Shown piece after piece: positions 50,601 through 60,800 of a DNA stretch of 64,000 nt (the stretch's first letter is position 1; each line of letters begins with the position of its first letter). The DNA is from Galaxea fascicularis. Taxonomy: Eukaryota > Cnidaria > Anthozoa > Scleractinia > Euphylliidae. The DNA lies in the NCBI GenBank assembly GCA_948470475.1, contig OX419346.1, positions 19,954,417 to 20,018,416 on the forward strand, written 5' to 3'. The translations under genes and the position numbers were made by a program. The notes below the pieces were generated by a model. The model searched no databases and was not told the DNA's origin. It saw only the letters and a program-made list of their open reading frames with translations.

Positions 50601-50788
50601 TGGCTGCTTTTTTCGGCATGAACTTTGTACGTTTTCAGTGATAACTAAAACCTTTAACTTTCTTGGTCATTTCAGTGCTTGCAGAAGACGATGGACAACA
50701 AAAAGATGAAAAGACGGATCAAGATTCTGAAAATCAAGACAATCTCTTTTCTAACGATAATCTAGAGGAAAAATCACCAAAGAGATAA
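41694..50788 (+). CDS. MFSD4A-like major facilitator transporter, gene D (11 exons)
   Basis: Coding exons: 41694-41992, 42826-43009, 43349-43366, 43725-43985, 44625-44757, 44926-45059, 45535-45627, 46778-46858, 47371-47518, 48321-48521, 50676-50788. They join in phase to 554 aa. The ATG follows an in-frame TAA at 41,670. Family marks are GPTLTDYLV, LDTATNVQLIGIHGKK, ALYFSYGFGAFVSPLIAEPF, LYDGMQ|GSYGGYVYTYAVK and NVFPTSVALAEQYFNVTG. The TM5-TM6 loop is histidine- and glycine-rich (GGMGHRGHHHLLHRPTNH), unlike A and B. Exon 10 equals exons 10 plus 11 of A and B: the intron after LIVGK is absent. The C-terminal tail is acidic and glutamine-rich. Reading past 48,521 would instead end after 11 more residues. 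Substrate unknown. Confidence 0.87.
43349..43366 (+). other. 18-nt microexon of gene D
   Basis: TTCCAG|18 nt|GTGAGA encodes VSPYLQ in phase 0, identical in peptide to gene A and two residues different from gene B. Confidence 0.85.
44330..44545 (-). repeat. CCAAT-rich dispersed repeat, minus copy
   Basis: Its minus strand contains several CCAATCA/CCAATGA words and the TTTTCTCGCGCG block. The predicted peptide AATCAG...GAC region reads NQSDFEVVCNRRQARENARE. A related plus-strand copy at about 47,850-48,060 reads NQSEFQAIASNRRNGQEMRK. The similar peptides reflect shared repeat DNA, not a gene. It lies in intron 4 of gene D. Confidence 0.5.
45760..46530. mobile_element. ~770-bp inverted-repeat element in gene D intron 7
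   Basis: About 50-bp ends are inverted: GAATCTGACCCACCCAGTTT followed by GCAACGCGCGC at 45,783-45,812, and its complement at 46,484-46,512. The outer ends CACGTTC and GCACGTG also pair roughly. Small open frames inside on both strands (for example 45,922-46,254 and 46,265-46,528, minus) have no domain I recognise. It is probably a non-autonomous DNA transposon. Confidence 0.65.
46977..47170. repeat. Degenerate repeat array, GCGCGGGAAAA motif
   Basis: CCAAGCGCGGGAAAATGTGG, CCAAACGCGGGAAAATTTGT, CCAAGCGCGGGAAATTTGGA and further decayed units recur at about 30-60 bp spacing in intron 8 of gene D. The motif is the complement of the one repeated in the gene A 3' UTR at 28,197-28,370. Confidence 0.6.
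47642..47819. mobile_element. Foldback element with ~50-bp arms in gene D intron 9
   Basis: GGACGTAAACTTTAACTGGC then TTTACGTGCGTAAATAAAAT on the left is complemented by ATTTTATTTACGCACGTAAA and GCCAGTTAAAGTTTACGTCC on the right. The inner part is also rich in ACGTAAA words. Only about 75 bp separate the arms. Confidence 0.7.
47850..48075 (+). repeat. CCAAT-rich dispersed repeat, plus copy
   Basis: It carries CCAATCACAACAGACGC, CCAATCAGAATTCC and CCAATTAGAGAATG, and corresponds to the minus copy at 44,330-44,545. It lies in intron 9 of gene D, just after the foldback at 47,642-47,819. Confidence 0.45.
48942..49742. repeat. 54-bp minisatellite in gene D's last intron
   Basis: About nine units carry CAGATTTCGATGATATCGG followed by TGGTTAGTCAGAGAAGTATGG. 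The period is 54 bp, seen directly from TTTCGATGAT at 49,381 and 49,435. Units 49,330-49,545 are nearly identical and the edges decay. Because 54 is divisible by three, open frames run through on both strands. A transposon-like insert splits the array at 49,041-49,308. Confidence 0.85.
49041..49308. mobile_element. 268-bp inverted-repeat insert within the minisatellite
   Basis: The ends are 22-bp inverted repeats with two mismatches: CCATGGTCATAGGTGTACGG on the left against the complement of CCGTACGCCTATGGCCATGG on the right. The inside has G- and C-tracts and three TTTTGGGC(A/G) words. Removing it joins AAGTATGG to TGGTTTAAACC and exactly restores a minisatellite unit, so insertion followed array formation and left no clear duplication. 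Confidence 0.75.
49870..50486. mobile_element. Outer PIF/Harbinger-like MITE, TAA target duplication
   Basis: The left end AGGTCGGCACACATGAGGGG matches, inverted, the right end CCCCTCGTGTGCGCCGACCT with few differences. Direct TAA repeats flank it at 49,867-49,869 and 50,487-50,489. Inside, GACTAGTCCCTGCGAC-type words recur in both orientations. It is interrupted by the related element at 49,937-50,233; without that it is about 317 bp. A 3-bp TWA duplication is the hallmark of PIF/Harbinger elements. Confidence 0.75.
49937..50233. mobile_element. Inner PIF/Harbinger-like MITE, TTA target duplication
   Basis: AGGTCGGGACACACTAGGCG at the left is perfectly complemented by CGCCTAGTGTGTCCCGACCT at the right. 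TTA repeats flank it at 49,934-49,936 and 50,234-50,236. Internal GACAAGTCGCTGCGAC words appear in both orientations. The 297-bp element lies wholly inside the outer one and must be younger. Confidence 0.8.
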
Positions 50789-50989
50789 CGATTGTGGACC
50801 CAGTAGAGCAAAAAGTAAATCTTTAGAGACTGAATGAAAACCGAAATTAATCTTCCAATATAGTCTTTCTGAATTAGCCCTTCTCTCACAGGAGAGATCA
50901 GGCTTAATCGTTTGCGAGCTTTCAAAACCCTTTAAATATTTCTTCCCTCTCAGGATCTCTCTACGCAATTTCAGTGTTTCCGTAGTAAT

Positions 50990-51178
50990 AGACCTTTTTA
51001 GCTTGTCGATTTTGTTTTCCCAAACCATGTGATCTTCCCAAGGGAATTTGCTTTTTGTCTTTTCATAAATTATGCGTACATATGCACGTGAATATGGCGA
51101 AGTTTCAAAGAAACAGTTCTCTAGGGTAACATCACGTGGTCTACAATGGGAAAACAAAATCTACATGCTAAAAAGGTA
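50990..51178. mobile_element. Foldback element in the gene D 3' UTR
   Basis: CCTTTTTAGCTTGTCGATTT then TGTTTTCCC on the left is complemented by GGGAAAACAAAATCTACATG and CTAAAAAGG on the right. CATGTGAT and ATCACGTG follow further in. If gene D transcripts end at 52,016, this hairpin would be in the 3' UTR. Confidence 0.6.
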
Positions 51179-51214
51179 TATTGTTGGGACTTCTGCAAAC
51201 GTTTGGGAACACAG

Positions 51215-51740
51215 TCTATCCCCATACCCCACGGGGGGGGGGGGGGGGGGTGGGAACGAGGAGGGTACTAAAAAGTTAATACGGGGAGGCTCCCCCCAAG
51301 GTCCGACCCCTTACCTTTTTATATACTATTTTTGACAGAAAAAGGTGCCTCTTTCGTATTCCTTCCATTAACAAATAGTACCCCTTTCGTACACCTTCCG
51401 TTGGAAAATGGTACCCCATTTACAAACCAACTTAAGAACACTGCATTCCTTTCCTAGCCCTTAAAATGAAGTCTTTTTGAAGTCCTCTTGTCATTTTCAT
51501 GTAGCGTTTGATAAATTAAAATAGTACACTACAGTCATAAGGTAGGCGTGTTCGAAATATTTTCATGAAAGGCTCTTTTAAATACCCAAATGACAGATTT
51601 CCTTACCCTTTCATATACTTCGACTCGAGAAATCCTTGCCCTTTCATATATCTGAAGCGTGAAAAAGGTACCCCTTTCAAGGGGAGCCTCTCCTTATAGG
51701 CCATAATAGGGAGTAACCCTTCCCCCCTACCCTGGGCCCC
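51215..51740. repeat. Interspersed repeat with G-tract and TACCCCTTTC words
   Basis: It begins with a G-tract near 51,233-51,251 and GGGAGGCTCCCCCCAAGG. It contains GTACCCCTTTCGTACACC, GGTACCCCATTT and AGGTACCCCTTTCAAGGGGA, and ends near a C-rich stretch. The repetition of similar words suggests a mobile repeat, of unknown class. Confidence 0.4.
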
Positions 51741-52015
51741 ATATTCGGAAACTGATGTTATAGTGAGGGTGTCAGGTTGACTGCAAAAGTTTCCATGATT
51801 TTCCACCTGAAGTCGGAAACTGCGGGTTTCAAAATAACTTAAGCTTTCAGCAAGAAAGAAGCTGCAAGGGCTCAGAGAGTGGAGAGCTGTGTGGGTAGCT
51901 GTTTCTGCACAGTTACCCCAACTATTTTCTATCGTCTCAGGCCTCTCATACTGGCCAAAGCAAACTTGTGGAAAGGTATATTTTGTACAAAGTGTCAACA
52001 GTTTTGTATCTATGA

Positions 52016-52021
52016 AATAAA
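52016..52021 (+). terminator. Candidate polyadenylation signal of gene D
   Basis: AATAAA about 1.2 kb after the stop codon. An earlier ATTAAA at 51,515-51,520 is an alternative. Confidence 0.35.
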
Positions 52022-52269
52022 CCAAAACTAAACCTCTGACTTAATTTGTATTCGATACTGATACTACCTTATTCCATGGAGGCCTTGAGGAATGTGTAAT
52101 GAAATCATTAACAGTGATTTTGGTGTATTCTTCCACCTTGGTGAAAAGAGTGATGAACTCTGTTCTTGACGATACACTCCCTACCCACTCTACCCCTCAA
52201 GGTTGTAACTCAACAATGGGAGACTGGAAACGAGCCTAGCCCAGGTTATTCATTCATGACAGAGCAGAG

Positions 52270-53283
52270 ATGAGTATGCCAGTGGGTTCTGCAAAGGAAG
52301 AGTCTTCAAATAGTAAAGATTTCAATGATTTCACACAGGGTTTTCTTTGCGGGAAAAAAGGCAGGATCAAATCGGTGGAGTTGTCGAAATCGCGCTCTTT
52401 AGAGCTCTTTGGAAGCACTCGGGTCAAAGTACTGCAAATGGACAATGATGGATCTCTTTTCGGACGACTTGACAATGGCAGGAATCGTGCAAACGTTCCG
52501 CAAGACTCAAAGAGATGAAGGTAAGAATAAAAATCTCAACATTCTTTTACTTTTTCAAGGCTTTCCAGGATTTTCAAAGCTTATTTTCATGGCTTTTTCA
52601 TGGCCTTTCCCGATCATCTCATGAGTTTTCCTGTATCTCTTCCAGACGCGACCTTTGTACTTGTCGCAAGCTCGAGCTCTGCATTCTAACTTGATCCCCC
52701 TACCGTGCATTCCCCACCGATAAGAATACATTTGGGCCGGGAAAGGAGAGGAGAGGAGAGGCAAAAAGGGCTATTAAAGAGCAGACCTTTTACGTGGCAT
52801 TTTCTGTAGTCATGGGAATTTTGGAAATGGCAGCGAAGTGTATCACAGGTTACCTGTTTTAAAGATTTATTGGTGCTGTTCTACAAAAGAACATTTGTTT
52901 TAAAACTCTTACTGGATGTTTTGATTCCTTGCATCAGAAACCTTAGACATCCAAAGCTTAATACTTTCAGTTGTTCACAACTGGTGCTTAACCATGAATT
53001 TACAAAACATAAGGTGTCTTAAAAGTGCTACGCGACCCTAAGGCCTCTGCAGACAACATGATTCTCTCGTCTGGTTTGACTGTCGCTTCTTTGTCATTGA
53101 TTGGTGGAGCTTATGGTCCTGTGATCGATCCTCACAACTGCTTGCTTTTATTTCACACAGGACACGCGTAGTTCCTGTCGAAACCAGTCTGAAGGCATTT
53201 GAGCTACCTTCTGTGGACTGCAAGCTGACTGCAAGGAGAGCGTTACGTCACGTTGTCGCGAATCGGTTTTTTGGCATTATAAA
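52270..53283 (+). other. Doubtful two-exon gene candidate
   Basis: An open frame from 52,270 starts MSMPVGSAKEESSNSKD and stops at 52,518. A GTAAGA donor follows at 52,521. A second segment at 53,161-53,283, between CACACAG and GTTGGT, is open in one frame and reads VVPVETSLKAFELPSVDCKL. The phases do not fit directly: the frame that matches phase 2 has a stop two bases before the donor. I recognise neither peptide. It may be a decayed gene or chance. The rest of 52,022-54,899 shows nothing I can name. Confidence 0.15.
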
Positions 53284-54899
53284 GGTTGGTACATGTAGTG
53301 ATTGAAACCATTTCACCGTTGAATACTAGTAGACTTTAAAGAGAGGGTAGAAATCATGTCCAGAAAAAGGCGAGAAACACAACATTACATCAACAAATTT
53401 TTCTCCAATTATTTCACTGCCATTTAGTCATTGGTATTTCGTATACCCTTTTCATAGGAACAATATTGGAACTTTGGGGAGGAAAAAGCGGGATCTTAAG
53501 AATATGTTAGGAACAAAACTCAGGTTGGAATCTAGTTAAGAATGAAGAATGTGTTAAAATTACACCCTTTTGTATAACGGGCAGAGCTAAAACTACCAAA
53601 AACTCTTGTCTCTGAACAAGCAAGCCCCGGTAGGTATATGTGTCGTGGAGTAACGAAATACTACTTCAAATAGAGCTGTTATTTATCTTGACACGAAGGT
53701 TTGTGGTCACGTATGCGAATCAAAGTACAGTATTGTTTTGAAATTTGGGGCATGTATCTTAAGAATTTGACAACGTTGGCAGTTTCAAATAGGTAAAAAA
53801 ATTACGTCTTCCGTGTGCTTTGTTTCGTCTCTTCCCAGAATCAGGTGTTTTTATTTTAAAAACATACTCGCACGATTGTGTTTGAAGGAATAAATGTTTG
53901 CGATAGTGGAGTGGCCACGTTCTCCATTGAAGGGGTCTGACACGGGGGCAGATTAACCAGTATTTTTAACTTCGTGATAAAAATAAAAGCGAAGAAAGCA
54001 CGTCGTTTCGGACGATTGACGAATTGGCATATAATTAAGTTTAATTAAAAGAAAAAAGGAAATGTGTGAATGAATGAAGGCGTTTAATTAATATATACGC
54101 ATAAAATACAAGAGCATCTAATATAAATTTCTTGGCAAAGCGTCGCATGTTACAAATGTTACTATGGGTGAACGCGGCCGATACCAAGATTTCATATGCT
54201 TAATTGTATGCTATTTCTTATTTTCTTTATGCAGACAGTCATGAGCGTTTTTGCTTTTTGAAGTAACGTATTAACTTTTTCCTTTTAAGTTGTATTTTTT
54301 GCGTGCAAATTTTACTACGTGTATCATGGAACCTCAAACTTGTTGTCGTACTCGAGGTAGCCAAACCGATGGTCACGGTTTTTACCGAAGTTCTTTCTTT
54401 CGAAAATATCCTATCATTCCTTTGCAATTTTTTTTGGGTGTATCTTAAAGCCAATGCTTTTAGTTAAGTTTTCAATCGCTGTAATTGTTAGGTGAAGAGA
54501 GGGTAGTATATCGATCAAAGAAAAGTAAGTTGTATTTCTTTGTCCTAACACCTCCCTTGGGCCACTTTGACTTTCCAATGAGTTTCAATCAATCAATCAA
54601 TTAAGACAATAGGATTACAATATGGATAATACAGGGAGACGTGCTGGTATTATTTCTCAGCAAACACACCCCCGAAACCGCCTTCTCTTGTCGATTAACC
54701 AGTCTTTCTGGTTGCGTAGCGTAGCCTTCTGTGATTGGCGCGTATTTCAGAAGTCCAACTAGTTTGGTGAACACAATTTCTGATTCGGTCGACTTTTATT
54801 GTGCGGGCCGGGCGTTTTACTCGCGAATTACGCAGTTTTGGAGGAAAGCGCTTCCACCGAGCCTGCCAGGTGTGAATTTGTCGTAGAATTGAGCAAATA
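53284..54899. other. Intergenic, upstream of ALDH1L2
   Basis: No gene recognised. The ALDH1L2 promoter is expected near the end of this stretch, where GC content rises (about 54,800-54,899). I see no clear TATA box. Confidence 0.4.
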
Positions 54900-57800
54900 A
54901 TGCTCTCTGCTTTTCGTTTCGTACAGGTAGCTGCTATAAGGGCCACACGAAACATCTACACATCAACCAACGCAATGGGTTCTTTGAAAGTCGCTGTTAT
55001 CGGCCAGTCGCAGTTTGGCTTGGAAGTTTACAAAAGCTTGCGCTCAAAAGGTCACGAAATTGTCGGGGTTTTCACTGTTCCTGACGTTAAAGGCAAGCCT
55101 GATATTTTAGCGGCCGGAGCGGAGCAAGACGGTGTGAAAGTTTATAAATTTCCTCGGTGGAGAACGAAAGGGGAACCCATTCAAGATGTGGTGGACACGT
55201 ACAAAGCTTGTGGAGCCGAACTCAACGTTTTGCCCTTTTGCTCGCAGTTTATCCCTATGAATGTGATCGATTTTCCCAAACATGGCTCTATTATTTACCA
55301 TCCTTCTTTACTTCCGAGACACAGAGGTGCTTCCGCCATAAACTGGTAAGTTAGATTTGTTTTTGTCACGCAAAGTTTTGCTCAAAATACCACGAGGTTT
55401 TGTTTCTACGGGAAATCAATTTCATTAATTTACACCCATAATGTTTGGGCATTCATTGTAAATTAGATAGTCCCACTTTTAACGCAAGGTTGAGTATTTA
55501 AAAATATTAAAATTAGTCGAGACATTATGAAATTGTTTCTTTTGATGCTGAGCTTTAAGCTTAATCAATTTTCGCTCAATATATTTGTTTCACATGTACG
55601 AATTGAATGCGGTAATTCATAGACCAGACGTTAGATTATTTAAGATAATTTGGATGTTTGTAGTACGAAAACCATCAACTATTAAACCAGTCAAACTGGG
55701 ATAAGACTCTGAACAAAAAGAAAACCATCCACCGTAACCGAACCGGCCGGTATGTAGTCACCTGTACATGGTTTTGGCTGGCTTTGTGCCCTGACAAGAT
55801 CACTGACATCCGCCTTTTTTATCTCCATTCATGGGGAACCGTGCCAATATTTAACGATAAGAAAGTAGTGGTTTGCCTTGTTTCTGTCCCAAGGGGTAAC
55901 TTGTTGTAACACGTGACATTGTTTGTTTTGGTAAATGAAAATTGTGTTTACCTTACATTTTGTGTTCCATACGTGACTTGTGTTAAAACAAAAACATTCC
56001 TTCACTCGTGCAGTTAATCGTACACTGTGACCTAGTTCTGAGGCTGTTTTTTACACTTTTTAACATGATTCTTGACCATTAAAATGAAAGCTACTGAGCA
56101 GTACTTTCCTGTAGTGCTCTTTATTATGCTGTACAAGCTAACTTTTGAATCTGGGGATGAAATCCTAAAGTGTGACCATTCAATCAAAATCTTTTTATCT
56201 TACATGTAGAACTGTGTAATAATCTAATACAATTAAGTGCATGTAAATGTAAAGATGCAACATTTTAAACCAATAATATTTTATTTTGGTACATTTGAGT
56301 AGGCGAATATTTGACCCAGGCCATTGTGTTTAGTTACAGAAAATTTCCGTCTCCCCCACCCCCACAGAACGGGTTGGAAATTCCAGGGGGGGGAGGATTT
56401 CCAGAGGGGTAGGGAGGTTAGAGAAAAGCCTTTCCATGGGGGAAGTATAGATGTTTTATGGAACTTCATGTACACATTTACACACTGATGTGACAGACGT
56501 TTGACAATTAATATAAATGCTACATTTTATAATTATGTGTCATCTAATTCATAAGTTATGTTTAGTGCAAATTTATAGTGATTTACCGTGTTTGTACAAA
56601 TTGACACTGACTTACAAGGTAAGGTGGTTCATGTTGTGATTGATAATAAATGTTTATAGGACATTAATGGAAGGTGACAAGCAAGGAGGTTTCAGTGTAT
56701 TCTGGGCTGATGATGGTCTGGATACAGGTCCTATCCTGCTTCAAAAGAGTGTCGACATTGATCCAAATGATACTGTGGATACTCTGTACAACCGCTTCCT
56801 GTACCCTGAAGGAATCAAAGGCATGGTATGTCTGCACCAAGTAGTTGTATCCACTACTGCTTAACTGTTACTTTTCATTAATATATGGCTTAATTGGTCC
56901 AAGAGAATTTGCAAGGTTTACCAAATTATTTTCAGTTCTCCTTTAAAAGGTGGAGTGAACATGGAGTCATTTCTTTTTGTAGGTTGAAGCTGTTGATCTG
57001 ATTAGTGACGGAAAAGCACCAAAAATTCCCCAACCAGAGGAAGGAGCAACGTATGATAAAATCTGGAAAAAGAAGGAGGTGGCAAAGGTTTGTAGTGTAG
57101 ATTTAAATGGCAAATCAGAAGCAGGGCTCTCAGAAATTTACAGAGTAGACGGCTGAAAATTCGAGTTGTCATTCCTCTTCAGAACGTAGACAGGTATTAT
57201 TTCATGAAAGTACAGTAGGCAGCTCAGAATTCAAAGTAGCTGAGTTTTAAGCCGGCAGCCAACACTTAATGAGAACCCTGCAGGAGCCTGTGGAGCCATG
57301 TATCATTCTAGCGATAAGAATGGAATGGAAGGGTACTCATTTGGTTTGTGTTCTTGAGTGGATGATACTATAAGTTGTCTTTGAGCAGGTCAAATAAGCC
57401 ATTACAGTAGCAAGCCATCTGTATCCCTTCGTGGATCATGAAGGTTTTTAAGAAATTAATTGTTGCTTACAGTGTGCTTTGGTTCTGGGGGTCCTCATCT
57501 TAAACCTTATTATTACATGTATTTTGTCCTGTTTCTAGATTAACTTCGCTCAGTCAGCTGAGTTGCTGCACAACTTCATTCGTGGTAATGATAAGGTAAG
57601 TAATAATAGTTGAATATGTTGCAAGTAAAAATTAAATTCAGTTAAAAATTTTTAACCTAGGTTGATTCTCAAATCCCTTTTTCTCCTAAGAGTAATTATT
57701 CAAAATAAGGGTTAGGAGACAAAGGAAATAGATTTTCAACCAAGGTTATCTGAATTTAATGTTTAACTGCAACATATGCACCAATATATCAAACTGAAAC

Positions 57801-60800
57801 AATTCATCTTGTGAGTCTCCTTCTTTCTGTAGGTTCTATATTGAAGTAACTTGAGATATCATTATTTTTTCTTTCTCTTTATACTGCAGCTTCCAGGAGC
57901 TTGGGCTGTGATTGATGGTCAGGTAAGTTCTTATAATTTTTAAGGGTCGGGAGTTTTTCTTGTTAGATTTACATACAGTACTTTGCATCCATTTCCTTTT
58001 TTTTTCAGCAAGTGACTTTCTATGGCTCTTCACTCACACCTGGTGACAAACCTCCTGAGGGTACCCCTGTGACAATCGAAGGCTTAGACAGACCTGCTAT
58101 TGTCCATAAGGGTGGCATGACATTGGTAGGGACAGATGGAAAAATGGTAAGTCACATTGCTTCATGTGATAAAGATTATGTGCATGTGCTGAAACACTGA
58201 TGTCAAGAGAGGATCGGCTGTTACAGTCTTTCCCAGAAAACCGTGAACACTAGAAAAAATTCAGGAATGTTTGTTTCGTGACCAATCAGAAGCAACATGA
58301 AACCACAGCCTAATTACTGTCACTGTTTGCGGTTTAGTTTTCTCACGTGTGATTGGCTTTTTACTGGAAACACAATAACATTCCATAGATATTTCTGGTG
58401 TTCACGGTTCACAAGACTCTAAAATCAATACATTGTTACTAGGAATCTTTTAAGTCAAGGCTGCAGTCTAAGAAAAAATTTTAGCTGGATGCCCAAAATC
58501 TCTGAACCTTTGAAATCCAGGGTGCCCAGTATATAATTTTGGTGCCTGGTTGGCCAAAGGCAACATTAAGCCGCCAGGGGTGACCTGATGCTGTTAGAGC
58601 ACAGGCCTGTTAAAAGTGAATGAGGTGTATCAAAATTATTAAAGCAGAATAGATGCAGGTTGGACAGCTTACAACTGTACATCGTTAGATCTTCAAAGTA
58701 TAGGTTCAGACTAGTTACACAAAAGCTATGATCTTGAATGCACAGTTTTAACAAATATGTTGTCTCTTCTTCTAGTTGACAGTCAAAACTCTACAGCTTG
58801 AAGATGGCCGTATGATCCAAGCAGCCAAGTTTGGTCAGACGGAGGAAGCTGCAGAGGCTATTGAACTTACAGAAGAGGAAAAAGCCATGGAGGCAAAACT
58901 CAGGGTAAATTCATACTTGATAGAATGATTTTTTTTATCTACTTTCAACTCCTCACTGGATAGCTGTCAATTTTTGATAGGACAAGCAGGGCAAGAAACT
59001 TTGAATTCTTTTAATTCACTTGTCCCTTTGGACAAGTGACTCAGACCCCTACAACTTGCTCGTCCAGTTGGACAACTGAGATGAACATTAATTTTTCCTT
59101 GTTGAAATGGAAAAGTTACATGTCTTGGATGTTCGGACGGCCCAAGTTTCCTGCCCTGGCAAGGGATGATGGTGTACATGCACTTAAACTCCAAATTTTA
59201 ATGCTTGTTTTGTCTTCAACTGGCCATAGTAATTTATAAAATCAAACATTTTAAATTACGGTCAATAGTCTACACATCAAGTCATTGTATTTTTCTCCAA
59301 CAGGAAGTATGGGCTGGAATTTTGGCAAATCCAGATATCCTGGAGGATACTGACTTTTTCAAAGCTGGGGCTGGATCCATGGATGTTACCAGGTACTGTA
59401 CAATATCAACCTAATTAATGTTACCTTTTCTCCAGACTTTCACACTTTTTCAGTGCAATGGAACTGGTGTTTCTTGAGTCATTACTTGAGCCTGTGTGCT
59501 GTGTCCATTAGTAATGGCGCATTTATTTTCAGGCTTGTTGAAGAGGTGAAGGAGGCATTTTCAATTGTGTTGGAGGCCGAGGAGATTTACATGAATACAC
59601 GGTGCGTGATTGTAGAGTTTGTAACAATTAATAATTTCATTTTTGTATTGCGCAGTTCCAGAAAATAATTATCCACTGTTAAAAGTATAACCGTGCCACT
59701 GAAGGTCAATGGAATTGCAAGGGGGAGGGGGTGGGAATTAAAAGCAAAAGTGTTAAAGGAAAAGTATGGAGCTAAAGTGAAATTTGTGGAAGGGTGGGAG
59801 GGTACAAACCAAAAACTTCCATGGGGGTTGGGGGTGGATTATATTTTTGAAACCACATATGATCAATCACGCTTTCAAATAATGTGCAGGTTGTAATCAT
59901 TATGATCATAGCAATTGGCATACATGTATAAAGGCAATTGTCCATCATGTCATGACATTCATGGTGGTTTCAATCCCAAATAGAAGGTTGAACACTAGGC
60001 CAGGGCATGAAATTGTTTCAGTCACCTTTATTTCAATAATTGTTGATAACATTGTTTTTCAGATATGGTGATTTTGTTCGGCTTGCTGTCCTGAGATCTC
60101 GTGGCGGAGGACTGGAAGAATTCAGCTGTAAAACTGTAAGCACATCCCATTCAAATGTCTCTATTTTGCGAAGTGCGTCCCCCACACCATGCAAAGTGTA
60201 GAGATTCCAGATATTCATAAGCCCTTTTTCAGGTCCTATTCAATTGAACATGCAGCCTTAAAGTTGCTGAGGTTACCATTTTTGAGATGCTCTTTCATGT
60301 GGTGGAAACAAGAATTTTTATACTGGTAATCATTTTTTTCTAATCTATAAAAAGAAGTTATTCCCAAGCCCCTACTCTTTCCTAAAGTGCACTACATACA
60401 TGTAATTATTGTTTGTTGTAGTTTGATGTGGACGTGAATCACATGACAGTGCACATGCCAACCCAACTGTTCATCAATGGTGAATTTGTGGACTCTTCCA
60501 GTGGAAAGACATTTGATTGCATCAATCCAACTGATGGCTCGGTAAGAGAGTGATGGCATTTCTCACACAGCTAGATCAAGCAGAGAAGACTTGCTGGCTG
60601 TTTGTTTCAATCTGATTATACAGTTGTGCATGGTGGTTACTATTGATGTGGTTAAAGTAATATATACCTGTTGTTATGTTGTTTGGATCTCCGGGTACTA
60701 TCTTGATGGAAAAATCAGACTTTTCAGGGAAAATTTCAGGGTTCTGGCTGCTGATGACAGCCGAGTGGGCCTTTTAATCATTTATAATTTGGTTTTTAGT

